DNA from: Paramecium octaurelia
Taxonomy: Eukaryota; Ciliophora; Oligohymenophorea; Peniculida; Parameciidae
NCBI GenBank assembly: GCA_905182995.1
Contig: CAJJDP010000043.1
Location: forward strand, 310,001-374,000
Reading direction: 5' to 3'
Length of the DNA stretch: 64,000 bases
Part shown: in pieces, positions 1 through 10,956 of the stretch
Layout of the letters: the number at the start of each line of letters is the position of its first letter
Position numbering within the stretch: the stretch's first letter is position 1
Notes under the pieces: model-generated
Database searches by the model: none
Told to the model about the DNA's origin: nothing
What the model saw: the letters and a program-made list of their open reading frames with translations, nothing else
Position numbers and translations under genes: made by a program

Positions 1-1429
1 TGATTATTTGGCTACTTATGATCCTGCTGATTCAAAATAAGCTGAAATTATTATTGAAAGAACATTGCCAAGATTGAGTCATATCAACCCCACTGTAACC
101 TTTTGTGCAGTCAAACTCATCCTTAAATATTTAGATTATCTTGACAATGGAGATCTAGTCAAGAATCTTTGTAAAAAGATCTCTCCTTCCCTTATTTCAT
201 TGCTTTCTTGGAATCAATCTGAAATTTAGTATACCATTCTAAGAAATATATCATTGATATTGTAAAAATTCCCCATTCTATTTGAAAACGAAGTCAAAGT
301 CTTTTTCTGTTCATTCAATGAACCATATTACATTAAATATGAAAAGTTAGACATTATGGTTAGAATTTGTGATTCTAAAAATTTTACTTAAGTTCTGAAT
401 GAATTAATGATTTACATCAATGAAGCAGATCCTCACTTTGTCAGAAAAACCATTAAATCAATTGGTAAAATTGGCATGATGTATGATAAAGCACTTAATG
501 AGTAATAATTACCTAATAACTTAGAGCTGTTTCAATCTTAGTAGAATTTGCAAAAAATGTCTAATAGGCTACTGAGCCTGTTCAAGAACTATTCATTCAA
601 ATGCAGATTCTCTACAGAAAAAATCGAAATCTGTATAAGACTAATGATAGTCTTAAAATACTATTTAACATCCTTGAATACGCAAATGAAGCAGAAGCGA
701 AAGTAAATTTATTTCTCATCCTAACTTCTAGAGTGCATGTGCTTGGATTGTTGGAGAGTTTGCAGAATTCATTCCAAAATCTGTTGAAAAGATGAAAGAA
801 TACATTGATAATTTCTTAATTGAAGATCGGTTGGTTTAGCTATAACTGTTGACATCAGGCGTTAAACTCTATATTAAATATCCATCATTATGTTCAGCAC
901 TGATTTAATAACTTATCAATTCTGCTAAGGATTCTTTCAATCCTGATGTCAGAGATAGAACATATATTTATTGGAGACTTTTGTCTACTGATCCTGAAGT
1001 AGTCAAGAATTTAGTTTGCTCTGCCCCTATTGGTTCTTCTCAATTTTAAAAGGATGTACGTTTATGGGAGACGAAGGATTTAATTATTGCCTTAGAAAAT
1101 ATGGGAAGTATTAGTAATCTATTTCACAAATTGCCAAATTAACTATACAAAAATATCAAAGTTAGAAATAAGTAAAATATATATCTAATTTAAGTCATCA
1201 ACAAGAAGCAAAAATATATAAGGCTGATGAAAAATAGGAAGCACCATAAAAAGACCAAGAAATTAAAAAAAACGATTAAAATCAATAATAGCCATAATAA
1301 TAACAATAGCAATAATAATAATAATAACAATAACAAAAATAAGATTTTGATCTATTAAATTTTGATGAACCTGTTTCGAATAATAACAATAATACAAACA
1401 ATAAAATGGATGTGTATGATTTAATTTGA
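1..1429 (+). CDS. Beta-adaptin (AP-1/AP-2 beta large subunit), 3' part
   Basis: Adaptor-complex large subunit that helps form clathrin coats; the 5' end lies outside the window. Frame 2 from base 2 reads an armadillo-like beta trunk. The segment [14 protein letters not shown] matches the conserved beta-adaptin ERVTPRLSHANSAV region, and a later [16 protein letters not shown] block matches [16 protein letters not shown] 23-nt intron near 1172-1194 leads into a Lys/Gln-rich hinge with Gln14 (1295-1336), then a clathrin box LLNFD (1352-1366). TGA at 1427-1429 follows about 20 residues later, so the C-terminal appendage (ear) of animal and yeast beta-adaptins is absent. Whether it serves AP-1 or AP-2 cannot be told. 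Identification is firm; some internal introns were not individually resolved. Confidence 0.88.
1295..1336 (+). repeat. Polyglutamine tract encoded mainly by TAA/TAG
   Basis: Fourteen consecutive glutamine codons in the beta-adaptin hinge: nine TAA, one TAG and four CAA. The tract only makes sense under the ciliate code. Confidence 0.85.
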
Positions 1430-1566
1430 ATATCAATAACATTAAATAGTAAATTTTCAACATCTTTCACAAATAAGGTTTATTTTATATGTTTCTTATA
1501 AATAATATGAAAATAATAGTGAATTTAAAACGTACATACATTTAGTTTAATAATTCAACTATGACC

Positions 1567-4128
1567 TCAACAAATTAGCCTCTCTTTTTAGTCAATTTCC
1601 AATTTTCTCTTTACCCCATCATTTAACCTTAAAGCTTCATTTTAATACTCATTTATTTATTATTATATTTGATGTGCCAATTAAAATTAGTCTTCCTAAA
1701 TTATATTTTTTTATTTTACTTTTGCATATTTAATTACTTTCTCTTTTAATTACTAGATTTACTGTTGTATCTCAGGATAATCAGTTTCCTAATTATGCAT
1801 CTACTATTTATGAATGCTATCCTATTCGATTCTTCGATTATTCTATCCTAATTACTCCTTTCCAAATATGTCTATTGGAATGTCTTAAGAATATTTTTTA
1901 TTTGGATTAAGCATATTCTCATTCTTCTGTTATAATGATTTTAATTCACTACTGATCTAAAATATAACTATTTATTATACCTCTTAAATTAAAGAAGACA
2001 GGCCTTAGAATCCTAATTATTAAATTTATTTCAACTTTAACTCTTAAAATTAATATCTTAGGATTTCAGTAATTTAATTCAATTATTTGAACTACTATTA
2101 TTTAAGTAATAAATTATCTTCAATTTCATCTATTTATTGGAGAAGCTGTGATTCTTTTTATTAATTTTGAGAAATATTATTTTCAAAGAGAATTATTTAC
2201 TTTTAAACATCCTTTATTTGTTCATTGATCTGTGCAGCTCCCTTAAAATTTTTATTTTAAACAAATTGTGCCTTGCAATCAATCATTTTTGGGAGCTTAA
2301 TTTGAAGCTCGCTTTTTTAATTTAAAATTTCATGCAATTGTTACTAACTAATACTTCTTAGGTAATTTAATCCATCAACTTATCTTTACACTTTTTATAT
2401 CTCTTATAATACACTGAAACTGACTTGCTTTTATTCTTAATACTTATGAAATACTTTGATTTCCTCTTAACATTAAGCTGGTATCAAGTTAGCATTCTCT
2501 AAAAGATTAGATCTCTTTTCTTAGATGTTATTCAAAGAATCTTATAAATCCTAAAGTTTATTTTTGTAATCTTATTATCTTCTGATACTTTCATTTTCTA
2601 AGGTTTCAATCGATAGTTTTTCTACAGATAACCCTTTTAATTCATCAAGTAATTTCGCTCTTTTATTTTAAACTTTTCCTAATTGCTGATTGAATTTCTA
2701 TTAAACTTATTATATCTTATCTTTTGTTTAAATTAGTTCTTAATCCGTCAACTATAAGTCTAAAATCTTTTAATTCAACATCAATTGTAGTTGTGTTATT
2801 TCAGAGTTTAAGTTTAGTTTCTTTTGCAATAAAAGATCCTATGATATCCTATAATCTTTAGTTTGATTATCCATTATTTAATTTAAATGTTATTCTTCTT
2901 CATCTAAATGCTTATAATCAATGTCAATATGAATCTATTAAATTTTGAGCCTTTCATTCTCCTCATCAAGAATTTGCAATAATCTTTTAATTTAAGTTGA
3001 ACTTTCTTATTAGTATTGATTGATATATTTCAAATGAAACTTCTCAATTTCATCCAATTTTTATTCTGTAATGTTATAGTATTTTAATTCTTCTGATTTG
3101 ATTTTTAGCTTTTCATTTTAGAAATTGATAAATTATAATTCATAAATTTTAATTTCCTCTTCTATTTTTTAAATTTTATTTTAAATTTAAACACATTACT
3201 CTTATAACGATGTTTCAACTTATTCAGATGAAGCAAATGTCTATTACTCTACGGATAATTAATTTAGTTGATTCTGAAAATTGCTTAATTTTTAATGATT
3301 TGAAGCTATGATATACTAAATATTATTACATATCAAAGATTCAATTTTTTACTGTTGTAAAAATATTTCAGACTTCCTTTAGTCCTATTCCTATTAAAAA
3401 CAGTGTAGCTACTTTATTAAAGTTGAATATTGTTCAAGATGGGAGTCATCGATTTGAGTGTGCATATTTTAAATTAAGTTTTTGTAATTTTAAGAATCAG
3501 CGATTTATTGTGTATCCTTCTACTCCATGGAGGAATGGTTAGTGTTGAGTTATGATTATTAACAGCCTTCACTTGCTTACTAGTTGGTCATATCATTATT
3601 TTAGAAAGAAAAGACAATTTAATCCTGAGGATATATTTATGTAGAATTTTGTTGACTATTCATTCCACATACTATAAAACTTTCATTTTGATCTTAGGTT
3701 GATTCATCTGTTGATTAGGATGTTTCCTATTTAGTCCGTTAAAGAAAACTAAAACTAGAGGTAGCTTTCTTAACTTGTGCAACATCAATTTTGATTTCTA
3801 CATTTTAGTCTACATTATGCTAATCCAAGGGGAATTCCATTATTTGGGTTTACTAATTAGGAGCTGAATCAATAATGGAAACAGTAGGGGAGCTAGTTTA
3901 CTTTTATGTATCCTGAGTAATCTATTGTGGTTGCGATTGTGATTATGGAGGAGTTTACAATGGGGTTTTGACTTTCAGACTTCCTTTAAACATGGATTCT
4001 TTGGGAGTAATTAATGAAGGAACAATTTGGTTTTGTTCAGAATTCGATGATAATACTTGTTTAGGGGGAGTGGTTGGAGTGGATTGTTAACTATGTTAGT
4101 GTTCCTTGTTCTTAAATTTGGAAAACAT
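1567..4128 (-). CDS. Coiled-coil protein, Gln/Ser/Thr-rich N-terminus
   Basis: The minus strand reads open from ATG at 4126-4128 (protein start MFSKFKNKEH) to TGA at 1567-1569, about 850 residues. The first 250 residues are low-complexity and rich in Gln, Ser, Thr and Pro with little predicted order. From about 3450 downward the protein is heptad-rich and charged (for example KSEELKYYNITEQKLDEIEK), typical of a long coiled coil. A MFxKxKxK start is seen in some golgins, but I could not find a GRIP-like C-terminus, so no function is assigned. It is divergent from the next gene, with only 19 bp between the two start codons. Introns inside the C-terminal half were not all resolved. Confidence 0.72.
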
Positions 4129-4147
4129 TTATTTAATTAAATTATAT

Positions 4148-4987
4148 ATGTCTTGTCAAAGAATCACAGTAACTAAAAGGGGAGTCGAATTGTAAGAGTA
4201 ATTAAGAGAGATTTTGAAGAAGAACTAAAAGATTCTCAAGTTGGAACCTCAGCAAGGTGTATTAAAATAATTAGTATGGAATAGATAGTTCTAGTGATTT
4301 GTTGAAGAGGTAGAATATTGGCAAGGAATAATTTGGAGGGTATATTGAGCTTCTGGAGCAGAGATTGAATTCCTAAGAGAAAATTAAAGTGTTTCTGAAC
4401 CAGAGATTTAACAACTAGCCAAAATTTATATAGAAAGAAGTCGAGAAAGTTAGTTAGAAGATCTATAATTATGGAAATTCATAGTTTAGGTCACACCATT
4501 CTCTGCCTTCCCTAGATTTTAGATAGGTGCAACATCTAAAGACTAAGTATAGCGATGGATTTTGGAATAGTTAGAATCTCTCAATGTCTGGAAATACGTG
4601 TAATATATTTGTATTTGATTAGTCTACAAGCCTAAGGACGAAGAAGTCAAAACGAGGAAGATCAATTACCTAATGTTTTAGGAAGCAAAAATCGAAAGAA
4701 TGATCACAAAATACGATAAATTTAATGAAAAGGCTTAATTTATTCCTAGTTTTGAAAAAGGAAAAAAGAAAAGCTAGAATTTAGCCACTGAACTATTGAA
4801 GGCTATGGAAACTAAAGATGCAGAAACCAGAGTGGAATCCATCTAAGAAATAAATCAGAAACACGCTCAAGATCTTGATTTAATGGAATACAACAGTTAA
4901 AGAAGAGAAAGGTTTCTTCAAACTATGACTGAATTGCATAATAAAAAATATAAGCGTTATTGGCGCAAGTTAAGAGTGGCCAAATGA
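4148..4987 (+). CDS. Hypothetical protein, Lys/Gln-rich, alpha-helical
   Basis: ATG at 4148 (MSCQRITVTKRGVELQEQ). Two introns restore the frame: about 28 nt near 4256-4283 and about 23 nt near 4592-4614. TGA is at 4985-4987. The product has about 260 residues, is basic and rich in charged helices, with a Tyr/Trp/Arg-rich end (KRYWRKLRVAK). No known domain recognised. Its start codon faces that of the coiled-coil gene 19 bp away, and the stop lies 40 bp before RPL8. Confidence 0.68.
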
Positions 4988-5026
4988 TTGATCATAAATA
5001 TTAAAGTTTAAAATATATTTTTAAAT

Positions 5027-5914
5027 ATGGGCAAGAGAATTAGAAGTAAGCATCTCCTTTTATATCCTAATAGCATAAAGAAAGGGTAAATCCAACAGTG
5101 TCTTCAAAGCACATTAAAATCAAAGAGTTGGAAGTCCTTAATATAGACATCTTGATTATGCTGAGAGACATGGTTATGTGAGAGGTGTGATTTCTGAGAT
5201 TATTCATGATCCAGGAAGAGGAGCCCCATTGGCCAAAGTTGAATTTAATGATCCTTACAAATACAAAAAACAAACTAAACTCTTCATTGCTCCTGAAGGT
5301 GCTTATACTGGATAATACATTTATTGCGGTGCTAAGGGTAATCTAACCTTTCATTCAATTTCTAGCTTAATTAGCAACAGGAAATGTTTTACCTATTGGA
5401 TCAATTCCAGAAGGTACAGTTGTTTGCAATTTGGAAGAGCATCCTGGAGACAAAGGTGCTTTAGGAAGAGCTACAGGATGTTATGCTACTATTATTGGTC
5501 ATTCAGATGATGGAGCATAAACTAGAGTTAGATTACCCTCCGGTACAAGAAAAACTTTAAGTTCACTTTGCAGAGCCACAGTTGGTTTGATTTCTGGAGG
5601 TGGAAGAACTGAAAAACCAATCCTTAAAGCAGGAAGACAATTCCATAAATATAGAAGACTTAGAAAGGTATGGCCAAGAGTCAGAGGTGTTGCCATGAAC
5701 CCAGTCGATCATCCCCATGTATTTCTTTTGATTAATTTTCACTTAGGGTGGTGGTAATCAATAACATATTGGACATCCTTCCACTTTATCCAGATATGCT
5801 CCTCCAGGTCAAAAGGTTGGTCTTGTAGCTGCCAGAAGATCAGGACTTCTTAGAGGAGGTGCTTAACTCAAACAAATGGACGAAGACTTGGCTGCATAAT
5901 AGGCTAAGAAATGA
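5027..5914 (+). CDS. RPL8: 60S ribosomal protein L8 (uL2)
   Basis: Large-subunit protein uL2, which sits at the peptidyl-transferase centre. Starts MGKRIRTQRKG and contains the family signatures [21 protein letters not shown] and [20 protein letters not shown], including the His-rich loop next to the catalytic rRNA. Three tiny introns fit exactly: 28 nt at 5046-5073, 28 nt near 5338-5365, and one of about 28 nt just after the codons for DHPH. TGA at 5912-5914. Length (about 260 residues) is normal for eukaryotic uL2. No oddities. Confidence 0.97.
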
Positions 5915-6005
5915 TATTTTATTTATTATTGTACAGTATTAGGAACTTATAGATGCATTATTCTCATTTTAATGAATAACAAGTAATTAATAAAATAAAA
6001 AATAA

Positions 6006-6750
6006 ATGAACAATTATATGAATTAAAAGAAATTATAAGTTGAATAAAAATCTCCTAGACTGTTGATCTTCCCAAAATAAAAACAGAATTAAGTAAATAG
6101 CAGAGCAGCAATGAACTATTTTACAGAAATGAAAAAGGAACACTAATAAATTAATCAAAACAAATAAGTCTTACCTCCAGAATTCTATATATCATTATTG
6201 TCATTAGAGCCAAAACAATCACAATTACATAACCCAAATATCGAGTTGATCCGAACCTTAATTGATAGCTATCTCATTATCATTGAATAACTAAATGGAC
6301 AAGATGGATTGATGATTTATTTTAAGGATAAAATTAATAGCTTATTAGAACAACCATAAGTTAGATAATGCATTTAAAAAAGTGATGATGCTTAATTGCA
6401 ACAAATGTTAGAGAAAAGCCAACAATCCTATTGTAAATAGTCAAATGTGGAAGAAATGGAAGCCTACATGAATATGAACAAACCCCAGGTTAGAAACTCC
6501 TTAGCAACCTTTTTAACCATGCACGATAGATTAGAGAAGGAATATGACAAGGCATAACAAATTTTGCAGGATTATGATGATCATGTTGCTCAATTTGATG
6601 AACTCATGTAAAAAGATCTTGATAATCAAAAGAATGCATTGGAAGATAGGCTGAAAAAAAGAAGTATATTCTATTAAATAAAATATAATAGGTGATATTA
6701 AAAAAAGGTATTCCGGTCATGAACAGAGACCTAATCCTAATGATTTTTGA
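6006..6750 (+). CDS. Hypothetical coiled-coil protein
   Basis: ATG at 6006, TGA at 6748-6750, one intron of 28 nt near 6665-6692. About 235 residues, Gln-rich, with helical segments such as RLEKEYDKAQQILQDYDDH and LDNQKNALEDRLKKR. No signal peptide or membrane segment, and no recognisable family. It lies 91 bp after RPL8 and is convergent with the MORN-protease gene (stops 62 bp apart). Confidence 0.7.
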
Positions 6751-6812
6751 TAATTTATTTGTATAATTTATTGTTTATTCTGCAATAATTTCATATTATT
6801 ACTAAATTATAA

Positions 6813-8484
6813 TCAATCTTGATGAAGGATTATGTGGGCATAATCATTGCTTATAATATTTTTCAGATGCAATCTCAGCTTTTTTATGTACTTGAAAGAT
6901 ACTCTATAATCAATCTTATCAACATCAACATTACAATATTTATATTACAGCATCACATTGTAAATTGAATATAAAGAACAGTCGTAAGTATTCTTCTACT
7001 ATTCAACTTAAACACATTATAAATTGAGTTATATAGGAAATATAGATGCTACAACGGATAATATTTGTTTATCATTTTAATTATTATAGGAGTTAAGCAT
7101 ATACAAGGTTTTGTTTTAGTATACTAAGACTAAAAAGTGTATTTAATCAGCATTCAAAATAAATATGATTTTTTTATACTTTTAGCACCCCTTAATTACT
7201 TATTCATACCTTAATGGTAATTTAATATTTTTCTGATCTATTTAGCTGATTTGGCTTGTAAATAAATCTTGCGACTAAGCCGTATTGAATAGATAGATCT
7301 ATTCCTTATTTATGTTTTTATAATAATCAGTTAGGAGACACATATAAAAGTCTATTAATATTTAATTTATCCAATTCTCACTAGTCAAACCAGCAAAAAA
7401 GTGATTATTGATTGAAATATCTTTATGATTAACTAAATATCTCGTAGAGATTGTATTTTCATCAAATTTATATTCATACCCTTTCTCTATTTGATCATTC
7501 TTATAACAGATTTTCTATATTTGGGTTCCATTCTAAGTTGAAATTACAAATAATCCTTATTTCATACCATTATAATAATATCCTGAGGTATTGGTTTAAT
7601 TGGGATTACTAGTTATCGAATTTCCATGTTTGAGTCCATTCTAAAAATTACCTTCAAACTTTTGTTTTTAAAATTTCATATCCAAAGTACCTTTTCCATT
7701 TGCTAATCCATCCACAAACTTGCACTTAAATTCAAAGGTTCCTTCACAATCAAGGACTCCTTATCCATTAGGTAGATAAGTTAATTAATCAATTGGTCCT
7801 GTATATTTGAACACTGTTTAATCTTGGTCTCCTTGGAGAGGATTACAAAAAGGAATTCGAGTGGATATGTAGACATTAGTATCATAGAAATTATAAATAT
7901 CATTGCTTATTTTTGGTAATTTAATTCTATTTAATATAAATTGATTACATGTCTCCGCTTGGTCTTAAAATGAAAGCGTTTCTAGTTAGAATCTTTAAGG
8001 CTGTAAATTGTTAGTCTGTATTACCTTTTTTTTATTCATTTTAAATCACTATAGCAATCTTATGATACAATTAATCGATTTGCTTATAAAAATTGGTATC
8101 AACAATTTCTTCTTGGTTGTCTTAAATGTTTAAATTACTGAGACTCAACAAAATGCCATAAAATTATTTATATGTATCATCTGAAATTTAATTTTTATAT
8201 TTTATTTCTGAGGTTAATGATTCATCTATGAAATAAACTTCTACTTCCTGTTTTGGGTTTTTCCATATATAAAAATTGCTTAAATTATTTTTTATTAGTT
8301 ATTCAGCGTCTTGTTTTAATTGCAATTTATTTAGAAAATGATTGATGATGTTTCTGAATTTTTCTTTTAATTTAGTTCTAAAAGTAGTAAACAAATCGGC
8401 ATGATCTTTATTATTCTATTTTCCAAACAACATATAAGAATTCTCCTTCTTCTCCTTATAAAATGGAAATAGGTCTGCTAACAT
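6813..8484 (-). CDS. MORN-repeat protein fused to Ulp1-type (C48) cysteine protease domain
   Basis: Starts MLADLFPFYKEKKENSY (ATG 8482-8484) and stops at TGA 6813-6815. A 22-nt intron (7927-7948) restores the frame. Order seen: a helical N-terminal region of about 180 residues; a MORN-like block with units such as YTGPIDQLTYLPNGQGVLD, CKFVDGLANGKGTLDMKF and FEGNFQNGLKHGN; then a C-terminal domain with the C48 layout. That domain has an entry motif NWINQILIDFYMCLL (compare WL.D..I..Y...L of Ulp1/SENP), a His in IHFLVLVY (codon 7137-7139), an Asn in MLNSYN where Ulp1 has Asp (YVDSL), and a Gln and Cys in EQQKNTYDCSLY (Cys codon 6978-6980) matching PQQPNGYDCGIY. It is therefore a probable SUMO/ubiquitin-like-protein or related cysteine peptidase, with His-Asn-Cys rather than His-Asp-Cys. 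Activity is inferred only. Confidence 0.8.
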
Positions 8485-8532
8485 AATTATGTAATCCTTT
8501 ATAATTTATTATATAATTATTATATAAAAAAA

Positions 8533-9585
8533 ATGAATTTTCGTTTTTTAATTCTTCTCCTAACAATTACATTCGCCTACGATCGAGTGAAAGCGGAGTA
8601 ATAAATTGAGAAAAGCATCACGTTAGAAGAACCCAAGTTAATTCAAGAGATCGCATTTTCAGAAACCTTTTAGGAAACACCAGTTGTCTACATCACCTTA
8701 ACAAAACTATCAATGGCTAGCTAAAAATATGGATTTGAAATTGATGTTACCGAAGTGAATACCAAAGGATTCAAAATAATATATAAAAAATACATTGATG
8801 ATCCAATAACACTACAAGTTTAATGGTTAGCCATTTTTGATCCTAGAGTTGAAGTGGCCTATTACACCTCTTTTAAATAATAATTGATTGTTCCAGTGTA
8901 CGAGGATAACTTTGCTTATTCAATTATAGGTGTTCAAGGAAGTTCTAATTAAGTTGGAATTTAAGTTGAAAAAATTGATAATGGAAATGCATATTTGCAA
9001 GTCACAAACTCTGTGAAAATGATAAAATTATGTATAATATCTGGGTCTAAACATGCTTTGTATCCTAAATTTATTCCATTCTCCGTATCTAATAATCATC
9101 CTTGGGTTAAAGAACAGAAGGGCAAAGCATTTATTAGTTTTTCATACGATTTAAATGTTAATAAGCCTATCTTGGTTGGCGGTATAACTGAATTTCTATT
9201 CAAGAGTTAAGCAATCAAGATCCAATTGCAAAACTTAAAATACGAGGATAAAGTATTAGCAGAAATTGGAACTTGTAATTTAATTAAATGATTATTAGGG
9301 AATGATGCACAATTAGTTTAAGCCCAAGTTTCAATCTTGGCTTATATCATAGATGAAGACTTGATTATTTCAGATAAGAATTGTGTTGAGTTGTTTGAAT
9401 AGTGCTACTTTTAAGGAAAAACTACGAAGATTTGTAAAGAAGGAGATGGATAAAATTTGGGAACTGAATTTAAATTCAAAAGTTTCATTGTTCCTAGATT
9501 CAAACAGTTTGAACTTGTAAACAATAAAGATGTTCAATAATTAATGGGAATAGAATCCTGTGTTGACGAAATGATATTGAAATGA
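8533..9585 (+). CDS. Secreted H-type-lectin-domain-like protein
   Basis: Starts with a clear signal peptide (MNFRFLILLLTITFAYD), then a domain whose pattern resembles the H-type lectin fold: AFSETFQETPVVYITLT, a following TKGFKI strand and a WLAIFDPR motif, as in discoidin and snail agglutinin proteins. A 24-nt intron near 9265-9288 restores EIGTWNDAQLVQAQV, which may begin a second related copy. Several Cys lie in the C-terminal half (CVELFEQCYFQGKTTKIC), fitting an extracellular protein. TGA 9583-9585. No membrane anchor is seen. Lectin assignment is by pattern only; sugar binding is not shown. Confidence 0.6.
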
Positions 9586-9588
9586 AAA

Positions 9589-10384
9589 TCAATTTTATTT
9601 TTGATTATTATTATTATTAAAAAATTAATTATCTTCTACTTCTTCTTCATCATCTACATCTTCATAATCTTCATCATTATCTTCTAATTCCTCACCCTCC
9701 TATTATTATTACTTTTTAACAATAATATTTCCATCTTAATCAATATTATCAGCTGTAATCATTTCATCCATAAATTCATCTCCTTCTTCTTCCATCTCTA
9801 CATTTGCAGTTGCTAATTCTGTAAAAATATCATTTATTTTCTTTTTTGTTTCCTATGATTATTTACTAAGATCAAAATAAATCTATCTCAAAAGGTATAA
9901 TTACTTAATATTCACCCTTTCCTAAATTTACTATTTCAGCTGGGTTTTCTTATTTAATTAATTCGATTAATGCTTCTTACTCTTCTTCTAAATCCATTTC
10001 TTCCTCCTCTTGAGAACCTAAGAAACACATAAACTGATCCCCTTATTAGCCATGCGAGACCAATGTTTCATAACTAAACATAAAAGACTTTCCATTAATA
10101 TTAGATACACATGATGCATTTTCTTCTGCTTTCTCTATTAGTATCTCTTTTTATATTTATTCATTTGTTGATTATTCATTATTTTATGGTAAACAATACC
10201 AACACAATCTCTCATTTGTAATAAGAATGTTTCCTGAATTCGAAGCAAACTCAATTTCATTTCCATTTTAACCAATTATTTTCACTTTAATGTTTTCGAA
10301 TAAGTGAAATTGATCTTCTGATAACATTGGTTAAAATGGATATTATACCTCGTTCAGAACTTCTTTATTATTATTTTAATCCAT
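9589..10384 (-). CDS. pICln-like acidic protein (methylosome subunit candidate)
   Basis: ATG 10382-10384, TGA 9589-9591. The N-terminal half reads like a PH-type fold (GNILITNERLCWYC, then SFMFSYETLVSHGQQGD), followed by an acidic loop (SQEEEEMDLEEEQE) and a 22-nt intron. It continues into EYQIYFDLSKQSQETKKKI and NDIFTELATANVEMEEEG, comparable to the pICln strand-helix (FVPSDKSALEAMFTAMCECQAL). The tail is extremely acidic (DEDYEDVDDEEEVEDN), as in pICln, which chaperones Sm proteins for PRMT5 methylation. Similarity is of layout rather than strong sequence identity, so another acidic PH-like protein is possible. Its stop lies 3 bp from the stop of the convergent lectin-like gene. Confidence 0.5.
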
Positions 10385-10598
10385 TTATAACCAATATATA
10401 TAAATTATTTAAATAAAATTGTATTGTATGCTCCATAATGAACATTATTTCTTAATTGACTTCTGCATTTTTCATATATTATTTCAAATCAAAACAATTG
10501 TGCCTTAAAATAAAGAAAATATTTTATATTAAATAAAATGAATAACACTTATTTGCAAAGGTCCTTAAATAATTATGAATGTTTGAAAATATTAATAC

Positions 10599-10672
10599 GC
10601 CCGGATAGCTCAGCTTGGTAGAGCGAGAGACTCTTAATCTCTAGGTCCAGGGATCGAGACCCTGTTCGGGCG
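10599..10672 (+). tRNA. tRNA-Lys (anticodon CTT)
   Basis: Complete cloverleaf: acceptor GCCCGGA pairs with TTCGGGC, the D arm contains AGCTCAGCTTGGTAGAGC, and the anticodon stem AGAGA/TCTCT closes the loop CTCTTAA, giving anticodon CTT. The T arm has ATCGAGA in place of the usual TTCGAAN. Discriminator base is G; no intron and no encoded CCA. Closely similar to other eukaryotic tRNA-Lys(CUU). Confidence 0.95.
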
Positions 10673-10676
10673 TAAA

Positions 10677-10682
10677 TTTTTT
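10677..10682 (+). terminator. Pol III oligo-T terminator of tRNA-Lys
   Basis: Run of six T starting 4 bp after the tRNA 3' end, as expected for RNA polymerase III termination. Confidence 0.7.
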
Positions 10683-10956
10683 AATTTTTAAATTTATTAA
10701 ATGCACAAAATTTTTTAATTAGAATTTTATTTTTTATATCAAATTAAAGGAAAAAATTACCTCCATGATTCTTAAATTGAGACAAGAATCGAAGTAATTA
10801 ATATCATCCAATTATTATAATTGACTTGCTTTAACTTTTCTATTTATTATAACTTTCATAAAACACTTATGATTTTCAAAATTTTGTCATCCCTAAGGTA
10901 AGAAAATGAGGAATTGGTTTAAAATATATCATTAAATTTTAAACATATTAATTATA

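Noticed and set aside
1260..1470. Minus-strand frames with Tyr runs
   Set aside because: Antisense of the TAA-rich polyglutamine tract of beta-adaptin.
3430..4140. Plus-strand frame with long open stretches and Cys-rich patches
   Set aside because: It has in-frame TGA codons; the minus strand is continuously open and joins the coiled-coil gene starting at 4128.
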